The notes: generated by a model not told the origin, from the sequence alone. Counted from the first letter of the stretch, positions 1 to 8,468 are shown. The stretch is DNA of 64,000 bases from Neorhizobium huautlense (GCF_002968575.1 NZ_PVBM01000027.1:1-64000), one strand, 5' to 3'. Translations and numbers: made by a program.

Positions 1-123
1 CCCAGGCGCCAGGCCGGGAGAACTACGGGCCTGACGACCTCAACTGCTCCAACCGCCCGGTGCGGACCCGCATGCCGGGTGGTGTGGGAGGGGCGGAGCC
101 AATAGGCTCCCCCCTATCCCGAT
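1..123 (+). mobile_element. 3' end of a group II intron (domains V and VI)
   Basis: Positions 52-83 fold as a domain V hairpin: an outer stem ACC...GGT, a CCCGG/CCGGG stem, a bulge, and an upper TGCG/CGCA stem. The motif order (GCCC..., GTGCGG, CGCATG, GGGTGGTGTGGGAGG) matches bacterial intron 3' ends as I remember them. Positions 95-110 form the domain VI stem GGAGCC/GGCTCC with loop AATA. The intron would end at the AT near 122-123. The reverse transcriptase ORF would lie upstream, outside the window. The exact class (IIC-like) and the 3' splice site are inferred. Confidence 0.72.
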
Positions 124-136
124 TGGGCGAAGGGGC

Positions 137-1339
137 CTATTCCGCGGCAGCCATGGCGCCACGCTGGCTGCGCAGCACCATCAGCGACAGCATGAGGACC
201 ACCACCGAGCAGATCGCGATGACGGTCACCATCGGCCTCGAAGTGCCGTCGGTGAAAAGGCCGCCGATACCGACAACGATCGCCGATGTCACGAACTGGA
301 GAGTGCCCATCATGGCGGAAGCCGTACCTGCGATCCGGCCGTGATGTTCGAGTGCCAGCACCGCGGCGGTCGGAATGATCATGCCGAGGAAGCCGTAACC
401 TCCAAACAGGAAAACCGCCATCACCTCGAGCTGGTCGAATCCGAGCGAGGTGACGAGCGCCAGCATGACCATCATCGTGGAATAGCCGACGACCGCGCCG
501 CGAATGACCCTTCTGAGCCCGATCTTGCGGGAAAGCCAGCCGTTCATCTGAGACATGCCGATGAAGGCGACCGCGTTGCAGGAGAAGACCACGCTGAAGA
601 AGGATGGCGACAGACCGTAGTGATTGATCAGTACGAAGGACGAGTTCGCGACATAGATCATGTAACTGGACATGCCGAAGGAAGCGATCAGCACGAGCCC
701 GAGATAGTAGGGATCCTTGAGCAGCGTCGTATAGGACGAAAGCGCGCTGGCGATGCTGCTTTCGCTGCGGGCGGCCGGCAGTCGCGTTTCTTCAAGGAAG
801 AAGATCGCAACGACAAGCCCCAGAGCCCCGGCGCCAACCATGACGAGGAAGATCACCCGCCAGTCGCCGAAGGCCGTGATCATGCTGCCGGCAAGCGGGG
901 CTAGGATCGGCGAGACGCTGAAGACCAGCATCAGCCGCGACATCAACTGGGCCGCAGCAGGACCGGTATAGAGATCGCGGACGATGGCGCGAGAGATGAC
1001 GACGCCGGCGCAGGCGCCCATGCCCTGCAGGAAACGGAACGCAATCAGCCATTCGATGGAGGGCGACAGAGCACAGCCGATTGCGCCGATGCTGTAAAGG
1101 ACAAGGCCGGCATAAAGAGGCCGCTTGCGTCCGAACATGTCGGAGAGTGGGCCATAGACGATCTGCGAGACCGCCATGGCTGCGAAAAAGGAAATCAGGC
1201 TCGCCTGTACCGCGTGCGTGTCGGCATTCAGGCTGGCGCTGATGGTGGGAAGCGATGGAAGATACATGTCGAGGGCAAAAAGCCCGATGGCCGAGAGCAG
1301 CCCGAGCGAAAGGGCATGCGAAGAGGCTCTGCTTGGCAT
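137..1339 (-). CDS. Bcr/CflA-family multidrug MFS transporter
   Basis: An inner-membrane drug:proton antiporter of 400 residues, the usual length for the family, with about 12 hydrophobic segments. The N-terminal DMYLPSLP segment is typical of Bcr/CflA exporters. The MFS loop 2-3 motif (GPLSDMFGRKRPL) and the segment RFLQGMGACAG are present. It is transcribed away from a TetR-family gene, with a palindromic operator between them, so it is probably the repressed target. The substrate cannot be told from sequence. The stop codon lies about 14 bp from the end of the group II intron. Confidence 0.9.
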   Translation of the reverse strand: MPSRASSHALSLGLLSAIGLFALDMYLPSLPTISASLNADTHAVQASLISFFAAMAVSQIVYGPLSDMFGRKRPLYAGLVLYSIGAIGCALSPSIEWLIAFRFLQGMGACAGVVISRAIVRDLYTGPAAAQLMSRLMLVFSVSPILAPLAGSMITAFGDWRVIFLVMVGAGALGLVVAIFFLEETRLPAARSESSIASALSSYTTLLKDPYYLGLVLIASFGMSSYMIYVANSSFVLINHYGLSPSFFSVVFSCNAVAFIGMSQMNGWLSRKIGLRRVIRGAVVGYSTMMVMLALVTSLGFDQLEVMAVFLFGGYGFLGMIIPTAAVLALEHHGRIAGTASAMMGTLQFVTSAIVVGIGGLFTDGTSRPMVTVIAICSVVVLMLSLMVLRSQRGAMAAAE

Positions 1340-1460
1340 TGGAAAAAACCTTTCCCGTCACCACATCTGCCGTGGTACGGCAGGGCGGAAGACGACTATG
1401 GAAGATGAATATGAGAGCCGGCGTGAATATGACGGGTGCACAGCAGTCATGTAAAATATT

Positions 1461-1478
1461 TTGGACACAATTGTCCAA
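1461..1478. promoter_or_regulatory. Palindromic operator for the TetR/MFS pair
   Basis: TTGGACACAATTGTCCAA has perfect 7-bp arms (TTGGACA/TGTCCAA) around a 4-bp centre. It lies 28 bp upstream of the tetR-like start and about 120 bp upstream of the MFS start, in an AT-rich stretch. A weak -35/-10 pair towards tetR (TTGTCC at 1471, TATGGT at 1494, spacing 17) overlaps its right half. This fits a TetR dimer site that controls both genes; binding itself is inferred. Confidence 0.65.
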
Positions 1479-1505
1479 TTCGTCAAGTGCCGGTATGGTA
1501 GTGTC

Positions 1506-2162
1506 ATGAAAAATTCGTCTGCCGAACGCAGTCAGGACCAGGACACATGGCCGCCGGCGCAAAACAAGCGTCAGGCAATCCTGAATGCCGCGGCTGATAT
1601 TTTCGCCGAAGAAGGGTTTGCTGGAGCGAGCATCGATGCGATTGCGGTGAGGGCAGGGGTATCGCGGCAGACGATCTACAATCAGCTCGGTGACAAAGAT
1701 AATCTCTTCAAAGTTGTCGTGACCGAGATTACCGAACGTTCGACCGCAGGTTTCTTTCGGGTTCTGGACACGTTTCCTGTTGCGCCGCAGGACCTTGAAA
1801 AGGAGCTGACCGAATTTTCCGCCCGGCTTCTGCGCAAGGCGATGTGTGACCCGAATGGCCGTTGGTTGCGCAAGCTCGTGGAAACAGAAGGCACCCGTTT
1901 TCCAAAGCTCTTCGAAACCTGGAAGGAATATGGTCCGGGAAAGAAATATCCGGCCGTTGCCGCCCGTCTCGCCCAGCTTGCCCTTGCGGGCTATCTGGAC
2001 CTCGACGACCCGGCTCTCGCTGCCCGTCAATATATGGCTCTGCTGGGTGCTGATCTTCGCATCGACCAGCAGCTTGGACGGCAGACGCCGGAATCCGAGA
2101 TCGACCAGATGGCTGCCAACGCAACGCGCACCTTTCTGCGCGCCTTCGCCCGCAGGCATTGA
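1506..2162 (+). CDS. TetR/AcrR-family transcriptional regulator
   Basis: A 218-residue repressor, typical TetR length. Residues about 21-67 form the DNA-binding domain: RQAILNAAADIFAEEGF, then SIDAIAVRAGVSRQTIYNQ as the helix-turn-helix. The C-terminal half resembles the AefR-like ligand-binding/dimerisation domains (FSARLLRKAMCDPNGRWLRKLV...). The ATG at 1506 is chosen because the longer reading frame begins inside the operator palindrome. It is divergent from the MFS exporter, which suggests drug-inducible derepression. The ligand is unknown. It converges on nadK with a 46-bp gap. Confidence 0.88.
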   Translation: MKNSSAERSQDQDTWPPAQNKRQAILNAAADIFAEEGFAGASIDAIAVRAGVSRQTIYNQLGDKDNLFKVVVTEITERSTAGFFRVLDTFPVAPQDLEKELTEFSARLLRKAMCDPNGRWLRKLVETEGTRFPKLFETWKEYGPGKKYPAVAARLAQLALAGYLDLDDPALAARQYMALLGADLRIDQQLGRQTPESEIDQMAANATRTFLRAFARRH

Positions 2163-2208
2163 TCCTCCCGCAGAGTCAGACGCTTCCGTAAGGTCGCCTG
2201 ACGCAGAG

Positions 2209-2982
2209 TCAGTTGTTGAATTGTTCCGCCAGGATGCGATCCGACCAGGAATGATCCGGATCGGAGAGGATGCGCGCGGTAACCTCGGCGGATTGCGCGA
2301 TCCTCACATGCAGCACGGACTTGACTTCGGCATTGTCGGCAACGGCGTTGACCGGCCGCTTTTCCGGTTCGAGGATGTCTATGTCGACGCAGACATGGTT
2401 CGGGAGCAGCGCCCCGCGCCAGCGCCGCGGCCTAAAAGCCGAAACCGGCGTCATGGCCAGAAGAGGCGCTTCCAGCGGCAGGATCGGTCCGTGAGCGGAG
2501 AGATTGTAGGCGGTCGATCCGGCTGGGGTGGCAATCATGAGACCATCGCAGATCAGTTCCTCCAACCGAACATGACCGTCGATCACGACCTTGAGCTTGG
2601 CTGCCTGATAGGACTGGCGGAAGAGATAGACCTCATTGATGGCCAGCGCGACGGAGGTCGTCCCGTCGGCATTGGTGGTCGTCATCTTGAGCGGATGAAA
2701 TTCGTTCTCGATGGCGGAGGCGATCCGCTCGTGAAGGTTTTCTGTGCGGTAGTCGTTCATCAAAAAGCCGACCGAACCGCAATTCATGCCATAGACCCGT
2801 TTTGCGGTATTGATCGTCTCGTGCAGTGTCTGCAGCATGAACCCGTCGCCGCCCAAAGCAACGACCACATCGGCCTCCGCAGTCGGAACATTGCCGTACA
2901 ATCGGCTCAGTTCTTCCAGTCCGGACTGCGCCTCCGGTGTCGCGGATGCTATGAAGGAAAGCTTTTTCGACTGCAGCGACAT
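2209..2982 (-). CDS. nadK: NAD kinase
   Basis: Phosphorylates NAD+ to NADP+ in the cytosol, using ATP or polyphosphate. The 257-residue length from the chosen ATG matches rhizobial NadK (PpnK). The GGDG motif is at residues 44-47, after the beta strand ADVVVALGGDG. The NE segment (AINEVYLFR) and the second conserved block DGLMIATPAGSTAYNLSAHGPI follow. The longer frame up to 3156 adds 58 residues without family resemblance, so it was rejected. The gene faces tRNA-Thr across about 245 bp. Confidence 0.95.
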   Translation of the reverse strand: MSLQSKKLSFIASATPEAQSGLEELSRLYGNVPTAEADVVVALGGDGFMLQTLHETINTAKRVYGMNCGSVGFLMNDYRTENLHERIASAIENEFHPLKMTTTNADGTTSVALAINEVYLFRQSYQAAKLKVVIDGHVRLEELICDGLMIATPAGSTAYNLSAHGPILPLEAPLLAMTPVSAFRPRRWRGALLPNHVCVDIDILEPEKRPVNAVADNAEVKSVLHVRIAQSAEVTARILSDPDHSWSDRILAEQFNN

Positions 2983-3186
2983 GAACGAGCTTTCGACGGC
3001 GCCGTCGCCCGAAGGCGCGCAGGGCCGCTTGACGGGTTGATCTGGCACGGCTCCGGATGAAGCCTGCCGGTGAGAGCGCCTTGGTACAGGAGAAACCGGC
3101 TTCTGGACAAGCGCCTTCCGCTGCCCAACCGTTCCGTCTTTGCGTGAAGATCGCATCTCAGCCGGAGGCGGCGGGCGATTTTCCCT

Positions 3187-3915
<729 letters not shown>

Positions 3916-4320
3916 CTGAGCCGGTGGGGATGCGGACGAAAACTTGGACCACCAAGGAGGTAGTTCATGTATTCCTATGCAGACAGACTTCGAGCGGTTG
4001 AGCTCTATATCCGGCTTGGCAAGCGACTTAACGCGACCATTCGCCAGCTGGGATACCCCACCAAGAATGCGTTGAGGGGCTGGTATCGCGAGTACGTACA
4101 GCATTTCGACCTGCGTACTCAGCCGGTTGCGCGAGCGCCAAAATATTCAGAGGCTCAGAGGCAGGCGGCACTTGAGCACTTTCGCACCCATGATCGTTGC
4201 ATCTCTGCGACGATGAGGGCGCTCGGCTATCCCGGTCGAGGAACTCTAACCGCATGGGTTCGTGAGGCGTTGCCGAAGCAAGCGGACTGTCGAGACGTAC
4301 AGTTCAGCGGCTGGAGGTAG
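3916..4320 (+). mobile_element. Truncated IS3-family insertion sequence
   Basis: The left end of an IS breaks the recombinase frame near 3915. A CCAAGGAGGTAG ribosome-binding stretch and the orfA start follow. The element stops within orfA, with no orfB (DDE integrase core) downstream. The terminal repeat cannot be fixed because the other end is absent, so the limits are approximate. Confidence 0.6.
3967..4320 (+). pseudogene. IS3-family transposase orfA fragment
   Basis: A 117-residue frame starting MYSYADRLRAVELYIRLGKR with two helix-turn-helix repeats: ATIRQLGYPTKNALRGWYREY and ATMRALGYPGRGTLTAWVREA. This resembles the N-terminus of long IS3-type transposases in rhizobia and xanthomonads. 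After about residue 102 the sequence loses family resemblance and terminates, and the DDE catalytic part is absent, so it cannot be a functional transposase. A good AAGGAGG Shine-Dalgarno precedes the ATG. Confidence 0.7.
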
Positions 4321-4578
4321 GCGAGTTCGACCGGACCGCTACGTCAATCGTCCTGCAAGAGTGGTATGAAACTCAAGGAGTTGTTTTCGTTCGACCCGCT
4401 CACGGGAACGGCTGGGGCGTGTTCGATAACTCACAATCGACCACCCCCATCCACACTACCATGAAGAGTTGACACCGGCGGTACCTCAAAAGGGATTAAC
4501 TACGGTGAACCCCAAAGGAGGTGAGGCGTCTTGCTGGTGACTTCCAGTGACCAGCAACACGCCCGCAAAAAAGCGAAT

Positions 4579-4599
4579 TTAGGTAGCAACTGCCACCAA
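4579..4599 (+). repeat. Left copy of a perfect 21-bp inverted repeat
   Basis: Begins TTAGGTAGCAACTGCC and ends ACCAA. Its exact reverse complement is at 5901-5921, so the two copies bracket the HTH-nucleotidyltransferase/HEPN gene pair. Just outside each copy lies an 11-bp direct repeat CGCAAAAAAGC (4564-4574 and 5925-5935). Confidence 0.8.
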
Positions 4600-4665
4600 A
4601 CTCGATGCAATCAAAGGGCGAAAGCCAGGCAACTTCACAGCGAGAGCATCCCGACCCCCTCCAGA

Positions 4666-4736
4666 TTGACAGTTGGCCTAATACTCGATATCTAGTTTTA
4701 AAACTCAATATCGAGCTTTAAAACTAGATATCGAGT
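4666..4736 (+). promoter_or_regulatory. Promoter with three 20-bp-spaced operator boxes
   Basis: A consensus -35 TTGACA (4666-4671), 17-bp spacer and -10 TATCTA (4689-4694) precede the nucleotidyltransferase gene. Three related 14-bp boxes start exactly 20 bp apart: ACTCGATATCTAGT (4683-4696), ACTCAATATCGAGC (4703-4716) and ACTAGATATCGAGT (4723-4736). They are separated by TTTTAA/TTTAAA. Box 3 is the exact reverse complement of box 1, so the outer 20 bp on each side form a perfect inverted repeat around the middle box. Box 1 covers the -10. The layout strongly suggests autorepression by the downstream HTH protein. Confidence 0.75.
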
Positions 4737-4769
4737 TAACGTCAGACTTCACTCTCCTTCGAGAATCGT

Positions 4770-5423
4770 ATGGCCAGATCATCAAGAGAAAGTGCACTCC
4801 GATATCCTCTGACTGCCATCCTAGGCGTCGACTCCAACTTGCGGGTGGTGCGGGTACTGTCGCTTCATGGAGGGATACTAGCTTCCATAGAGATACTCCG
4901 GAAAACCCACTTGGCTCAGGAAAGCGTGAGAAGGGCATTGATCGATCTCGTCTCGATTGGGATCGTATCGTCGTCCGGAATGGGACGATCAAGCGTGTAC
5001 CGCCTCAACGTCGACCACTATTTTGCTCCCGTGTTATCAGAGCTTTTCAAGGCAGAAAGTGATCGCTTCGCGGCGATCCTAGATGCGGTGCGTGCGTCCG
5101 CTAGCGCAATGCCAATCTTCAGTCTCTTCTACTACGGCAGCGTTGCGCGTGGGGAGGACAGTATGGATAGCGATTTGGATATCGGGATAATCGCGCAGAC
5201 TGGCGACCTCGCCGAGGTAACCGAGAGCGTGCGTGAGAATCTGAGAGACGTGGCGGAGCGGCTCGGCTTTCTCCCGAATGTGGTTGGCTTGGACTTTGCT
5301 GACATCAAAAGATTGGATAGAGACGCAGACCCTTGGTGGAAGAACGTCATCTCGGAGGCAATAGTCCTTTCTGGAAAGCGTCCCGAGGATGGCATTGGCG
5401 TGGTAGGAGACGGAATTGGTTAG
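4770..5423 (+). CDS. Winged-HTH/nucleotidyltransferase protein (MNT-like antitoxin candidate)
   Basis: 217 residues in two parts. Residues about 20-80 look like a winged helix-turn-helix (SIEILRKTHLAQESVRRALIDLVSIGIVSSSG). Residues about 100-205 are a DNA-polymerase-beta-like nucleotidyltransferase domain. It has the GS motif at 123-124 followed by ARGE, the DLD pair D135/D137 in SDLDIG, and D175 as a plausible third carboxylate. The next gene overlaps its end by 8 bp and encodes a HEPN-like protein. In known HEPN/MNT modules the nucleotidyltransferase neutralises the HEPN protein by nucleotidyl transfer; that role is inferred here. The HTH probably binds the three boxes upstream. Confidence 0.75.
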   Translation: MARSSRESALRYPLTAILGVDSNLRVVRVLSLHGGILASIEILRKTHLAQESVRRALIDLVSIGIVSSSGMGRSSVYRLNVDHYFAPVLSELFKAESDRFAAILDAVRASASAMPIFSLFYYGSVARGEDSMDSDLDIGIIAQTGDLAEVTESVRENLRDVAERLGFLPNVVGLDFADIKRLDRDADPWWKNVISEAIVLSGKRPEDGIGVVGDGIG

Positions 5424-5832
5424 AACGGGATCGGCCAAGAAGAAGGATGAGGCTTTTGCAAACGGCAGACTTCTGATAGCCCGCGGATACCTCAAAGATG
5501 CGCGCAACAGCAATGCTGTGGCAGACCCCGGCGATATCGGCAACCCGTCCATGTCGACCGTCATCAATTGCGCTATCGCCTATGCTGACGCTCTGACAGC
5601 CAAGTTTCGTGGCGAAATCAACCAGGATGACCATCAGGCGGTAACCAAGCTGCTAAAAGCGGCGTTGGGCAAGCAGTTTCCTTCCAAGCAGGAATCCAAT
5701 CTGCGGGCACTCCTCGAGCAGAAGGACGAGGTCCAGTATGGCTCAAGGGCAAAGACGCGGAGGGATGCCGAGAGAGCTTTAGAGCGACTCGAAGAATTCG
5801 CCGAATGGGCCGAAAAACAATACACTCTCTAA
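5416..5832 (+). CDS. HEPN-like protein, putative toxin partner
   Basis: A 138-residue, mainly helical protein. The start is TTG at 5416, preceded by AGGAGA at 5405-5410 inside the upstream gene, so translation is probably coupled. The segment STVINCAIAYADALTAKFRGEINQDDHQAVTKLL (about 47-80) followed by KDEVQYG (103-109) resembles HEPN proteins of the SAV_6107 type as I recall them. It lacks the canonical R-x4-6-H ribonuclease motif; the nearest pair is R65 and H73. It could be a divergent RNase toxin or a non-catalytic partner. The ending is acidic and helical (ERALERLEEFAEWAEKQYTL). Confidence 0.65.
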   Translation: MVRTGSAKKKDEAFANGRLLIARGYLKDARNSNAVADPGDIGNPSMSTVINCAIAYADALTAKFRGEINQDDHQAVTKLLKAALGKQFPSKQESNLRALLEQKDEVQYGSRAKTRRDAERALERLEEFAEWAEKQYTL

Positions 5833-5900
5833 TACACTTTGCCCGTGTCGAAAGACCTGCGCCGTCGGTTGGTCGGCGCGATGGAAGTTCTGGCAAATGC

Positions 5901-5921
5901 TTGGTGGCAGTTGCTACCTAA
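5901..5921 (-). repeat. Right copy of a perfect 21-bp inverted repeat
   Basis: Exact reverse complement of 4579-4599, lying 69 bp after the HEPN-like stop codon. The element between outer repeat edges is about 1.34 kb and carries no transposase. Confidence 0.8.
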
Positions 5922-5940
5922 TTGCGCAAAAAAGCTCAGA

Positions 5941-6135
5941 TTAAATCAATATCGGAGTTGCCCTTGTGTAGGGAAACTGCACCGGGTCGACGACGTCAAG
6001 TTTCAACAGTCGCTTCACCGTAGAGAGGGAAATCCCGAGTTTTGGAGCGACGTCATTCCAGTTTAACCCCACTTCTCTCAGCCTGCGCGCTTCGACACGT
6101 TGCCCTGCATTCTTGTACGGCTCCGTTTTTATCAA
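5941..6135 (-). pseudogene. Small HTH fragment, possibly a resolvase tail
   Basis: A 64-codon frame with a clear helix-turn-helix-like segment (EARRLREVGLNWNDVAPKLG, then ISLSTVKRLLKL). This resembles the C-terminal DNA-binding part of small serine resolvases. The initiator would be TTG, and an in-frame stop lies about 80 bp upstream. No catalytic domain is present. It may be a decayed resolvase or a chance frame; its position just outside the right inverted repeat is suggestive. Confidence 0.3.
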
Positions 6136-6549
6136 TATTTTCCAGTGGTTACCGTGGTTCAGATTTTTGTCTGACTTGGTGCACCATTAATATTGAGGCA
6201 CTTATGCCTCCGCCTCGTCCAAGAAAAATAACCGGGGGCACAAAGGGGGCAAATAAGGTGGCCGCAACCGTCTCTTCAGCACTTGATAAACGCCTGGCAA
6301 ATCCGCTTCGCTATTCCGAAGCGGACGCTGGAAAGATCATCTCGTTTTCATGCAAAGTCTCGCGGCCTTGAAAGGAAAGGCCTGCCCGAAAGCAGACCTT
6401 TCCGTCGACATCATCAGGGCGAAGCGGGCCAAGGGATCGTGCGGGGGGATAACCCGCTTCCCGGCCCAAACCAAATCGATCGGGAAACGTTCCGGCCTCC
6501 ACGATCTACACTGAAAGCGCGTAGCCACTAAGCCGCTTCACAGAACCGA
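6136..6549. other. Gap without a recognisable gene
   Basis: Short frames exist on both strands but none has a convincing ribosome-binding site or family resemblance. An 8-bp pair TCAATATT/AATATTGA lies near 6132-6200. It appears to be decayed island DNA. Confidence 0.5.
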
Positions 6550-6768
6550 TTAAGGGTAATCCCTGTCCCCGGAAAGCATCGCGATGAGCTGTGCCTCACT
6601 CCGAACTCCATGCTGGAAGAGATCTATGACGTCAGCGGCCAGCAATTTCGCTTTGCTGGTGTTTTTGGCAATACCGCGCCGTTGGCATGCGAGGTCGAAG
6701 ACACGCTGAAGCATCTGGAGCTCGTTCGGCTCTATCGCTGACGCAGCCGCATTATGATTCTGGAGCAT
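6550..6768 (-). CDS. Small conserved-looking hypothetical protein
   Basis: 72 residues from the ATG at 6768 (a 14-codon longer form is possible). The sequence IEPNELQMLQRVFDLACQRRGI...AADVIDLFQHGVRSEAQLIAML resembles a small helical protein family I recall as widespread and functionally unassigned in Rhizobiaceae. No catalytic motif or signal peptide is visible. It sits in the accessory island with no operon partner. Confidence 0.55.
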   Translation of the reverse strand: MLQNHNAAASAIEPNELQMLQRVFDLACQRRGIAKNTSKAKLLAADVIDLFQHGVRSEAQLIAMLSGDRDYP

Positions 6769-6927
6769 TCTTTTGGGATACAAAAGAAGCCGCCAATGTT
6801 CCACTCGCAATTCTGTGATGATTATGATCCGAGCAGTCTCGGGAGCAGCAGCCGCTTGCGGCAGTTCCGTTGTCTCATTCGCTTGAAAGGCGCGGCCATG
6901 AAGATCATGATAGCCATCGTCTTAAAA

Positions 6928-7128
6928 CTAGTTCACCATCTTCCCGGCCAAATCAATCACCGACCGGAAAACCTTCGACACATCGGGAAAGCTCTTGCCG
7001 GTCTCGTTGCATGCAGGACAGGGCATCCCGGCCGACCCACATCCGCAACCGTGCGTTCCCGTCCAAGGGCGATCGGGGTGCATCTCACAAACCCATCCCG
7101 TATCCCGACAGGCTTTGCATCGCAGCAT
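6928..7128 (-). CDS. Small cysteine-rich, putative zinc-binding protein
   Basis: 66 residues with CxxC at 4-7 (CKAC), a GWVCE segment, HGCGCG, and CPAC, an arrangement typical of a small zinc-ribbon. The N-terminal RCKACRDTGWVCEMHPDRPW block looks like a recurrent rhizobial hypothetical family. The C-terminus is a short helix (FPDVSKVFRSVIDLAGKMVN). Function unknown; it could be a nucleic-acid or protein-binding adaptor. Confidence 0.55.
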   Translation of the reverse strand: MLRCKACRDTGWVCEMHPDRPWTGTHGCGCGSAGMPCPACNETGKSFPDVSKVFRSVIDLAGKMVN

Positions 7129-7310
7129 CTTTGGGTACCCATCGCTGGCAGTTCATTGCTTACGCGAAAGGTACCGCGTTCACGGGCATGGGACGAGAAT
7201 ATCGATTGATCTAGATACTGTCGCCGCGGCGCACAGGATGAAACCCTGACACAGTGAGGATACCTGATTGAGCGACGGCTATCCAATCAGGCGGCCACGA
7301 GCAGAAGAAT

Positions 7311-8399
7311 TCACGGGCGAGTTCCCGTCAGGAGCTCAAGAAGCGCGGGATTGATATACAAGTTCTCGCGACCGGCCTTCATCTCCGCCAGAATTCCGGC
7401 GTCGACGAGGGCCTTCAGGTATACTGCCGCGGCCTGTCGCTTGGCGATGCCGGCTGACACGACGTCGGCGATCCGACAATAGGGATTGACGAAGATCACT
7501 TCTGCCAGCTCGCGCGAATATATCTTCGGCAAGTCGCGGCGCATCCGGGCGCCCGTCTCACCGAGCAGATCCCGGATTGCGTGGATCTTCCTGTTCGACC
7601 ATTCTGCCGTCTCTCTGATTGCCTCGAGCATGTAGAGGATCCACGTTTCCCAAGCACCCTCCGTGGTCACTCTCAACAGCTTCTCGTAATAGGCGCGCTT
7701 ATTGCCGATGATGTAGCGGCTTAGATATAGCACCGGGATCTCTAGCAGGCCCTTGTCGACGAGATAAAGCAGATTGAGAATGCGCCCAGTCCTACCATTA
7801 CCGTCAGTGAAAGGGTGAATGGCCTCGAACTGGTAGTGCATGACTGCCAGGCGGACGAGCGGATCTATCTCTTCGGCCTCGTGAATGTAACGCTCCCAAT
7901 TCGAAAGCTTGTCCTTCAGGAGGTCGCGTCCTTCGGGAGGGGTGTAAATGACTTCCCCAGTGGCTTCGTTGTAGAGCGCGGTCCCCGGTGTGGATCGTAT
8001 ATCGAGGTCAATACCCTTTATCGTCCGACACATTTGGACTGCCATTGTGGTGGAGACCGGCCGCTCCTTTAGCATTCGGAATCCCTGGTGCAACGCGGTG
8101 CGATAGCGCAGAGCTTCCTTCGTGGCGGCGTCGGGAGGATTTCCGTCCTCGCCGGCAAAGCGAAACAGCCGATCGGTCGTCGTGACGATATTCTCGATTT
8201 CAGAGCTCGCCTGCGCTTCGAGCAAGGGAATCGAATTGATCAGCACCGACTGGTTCGGGATCAGCTCGCCAGAGACTTTTAGCTCTGCCAGAGCGGCCCG
8301 CGCGGCTATGCAGGCTTTGAGAACGGCTTTCGTCTCGACATCCTCTTTCGGGGGCAACGCTGGTAGATCATTATAGGGACGGTCCGGCCGGAAAGGCAT
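7311..8399 (-). CDS. Fic-family protein adenylyltransferase with C-terminal winged helix
   Basis: 362 residues from the ATG at 8399, which has AAGGAAG about 7 bp upstream. An alternative ATG at 8456 lacks a Shine-Dalgarno. The N-terminal inhibitory motif SSEIEN (S65-xxx-E69-N70) marks an autoinhibited class II Fic protein. The catalytic motif HPFTDGNGRTGR is complete at 195-206. Residues about 300-345 look like a winged helix (CRIADVVSAGIAKRQAAAVYLKALVDAGIL). Such proteins transfer AMP from ATP to hydroxyl side chains of target proteins. Here it is a standalone gene in the island, and the winged helix may bind the inverted repeat over its own promoter. The target is unknown. Confidence 0.9.
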   Translation of the reverse strand: MPFRPDRPYNDLPALPPKEDVETKAVLKACIAARAALAELKVSGELIPNQSVLINSIPLLEAQASSEIENIVTTTDRLFRFAGEDGNPPDAATKEALRYRTALHQGFRMLKERPVSTTMAVQMCRTIKGIDLDIRSTPGTALYNEATGEVIYTPPEGRDLLKDKLSNWERYIHEAEEIDPLVRLAVMHYQFEAIHPFTDGNGRTGRILNLLYLVDKGLLEIPVLYLSRYIIGNKRAYYEKLLRVTTEGAWETWILYMLEAIRETAEWSNRKIHAIRDLLGETGARMRRDLPKIYSRELAEVIFVNPYCRIADVVSAGIAKRQAAAVYLKALVDAGILAEMKAGRENLYINPALLELLTGTRP

Positions 8400-8468
8400 T
8401 CTGAAGCTTCCTTTTCCGGTCAGTGGGATTTCCGGATATGTCGACGGCGGCGACATGTTGCTAAAACG

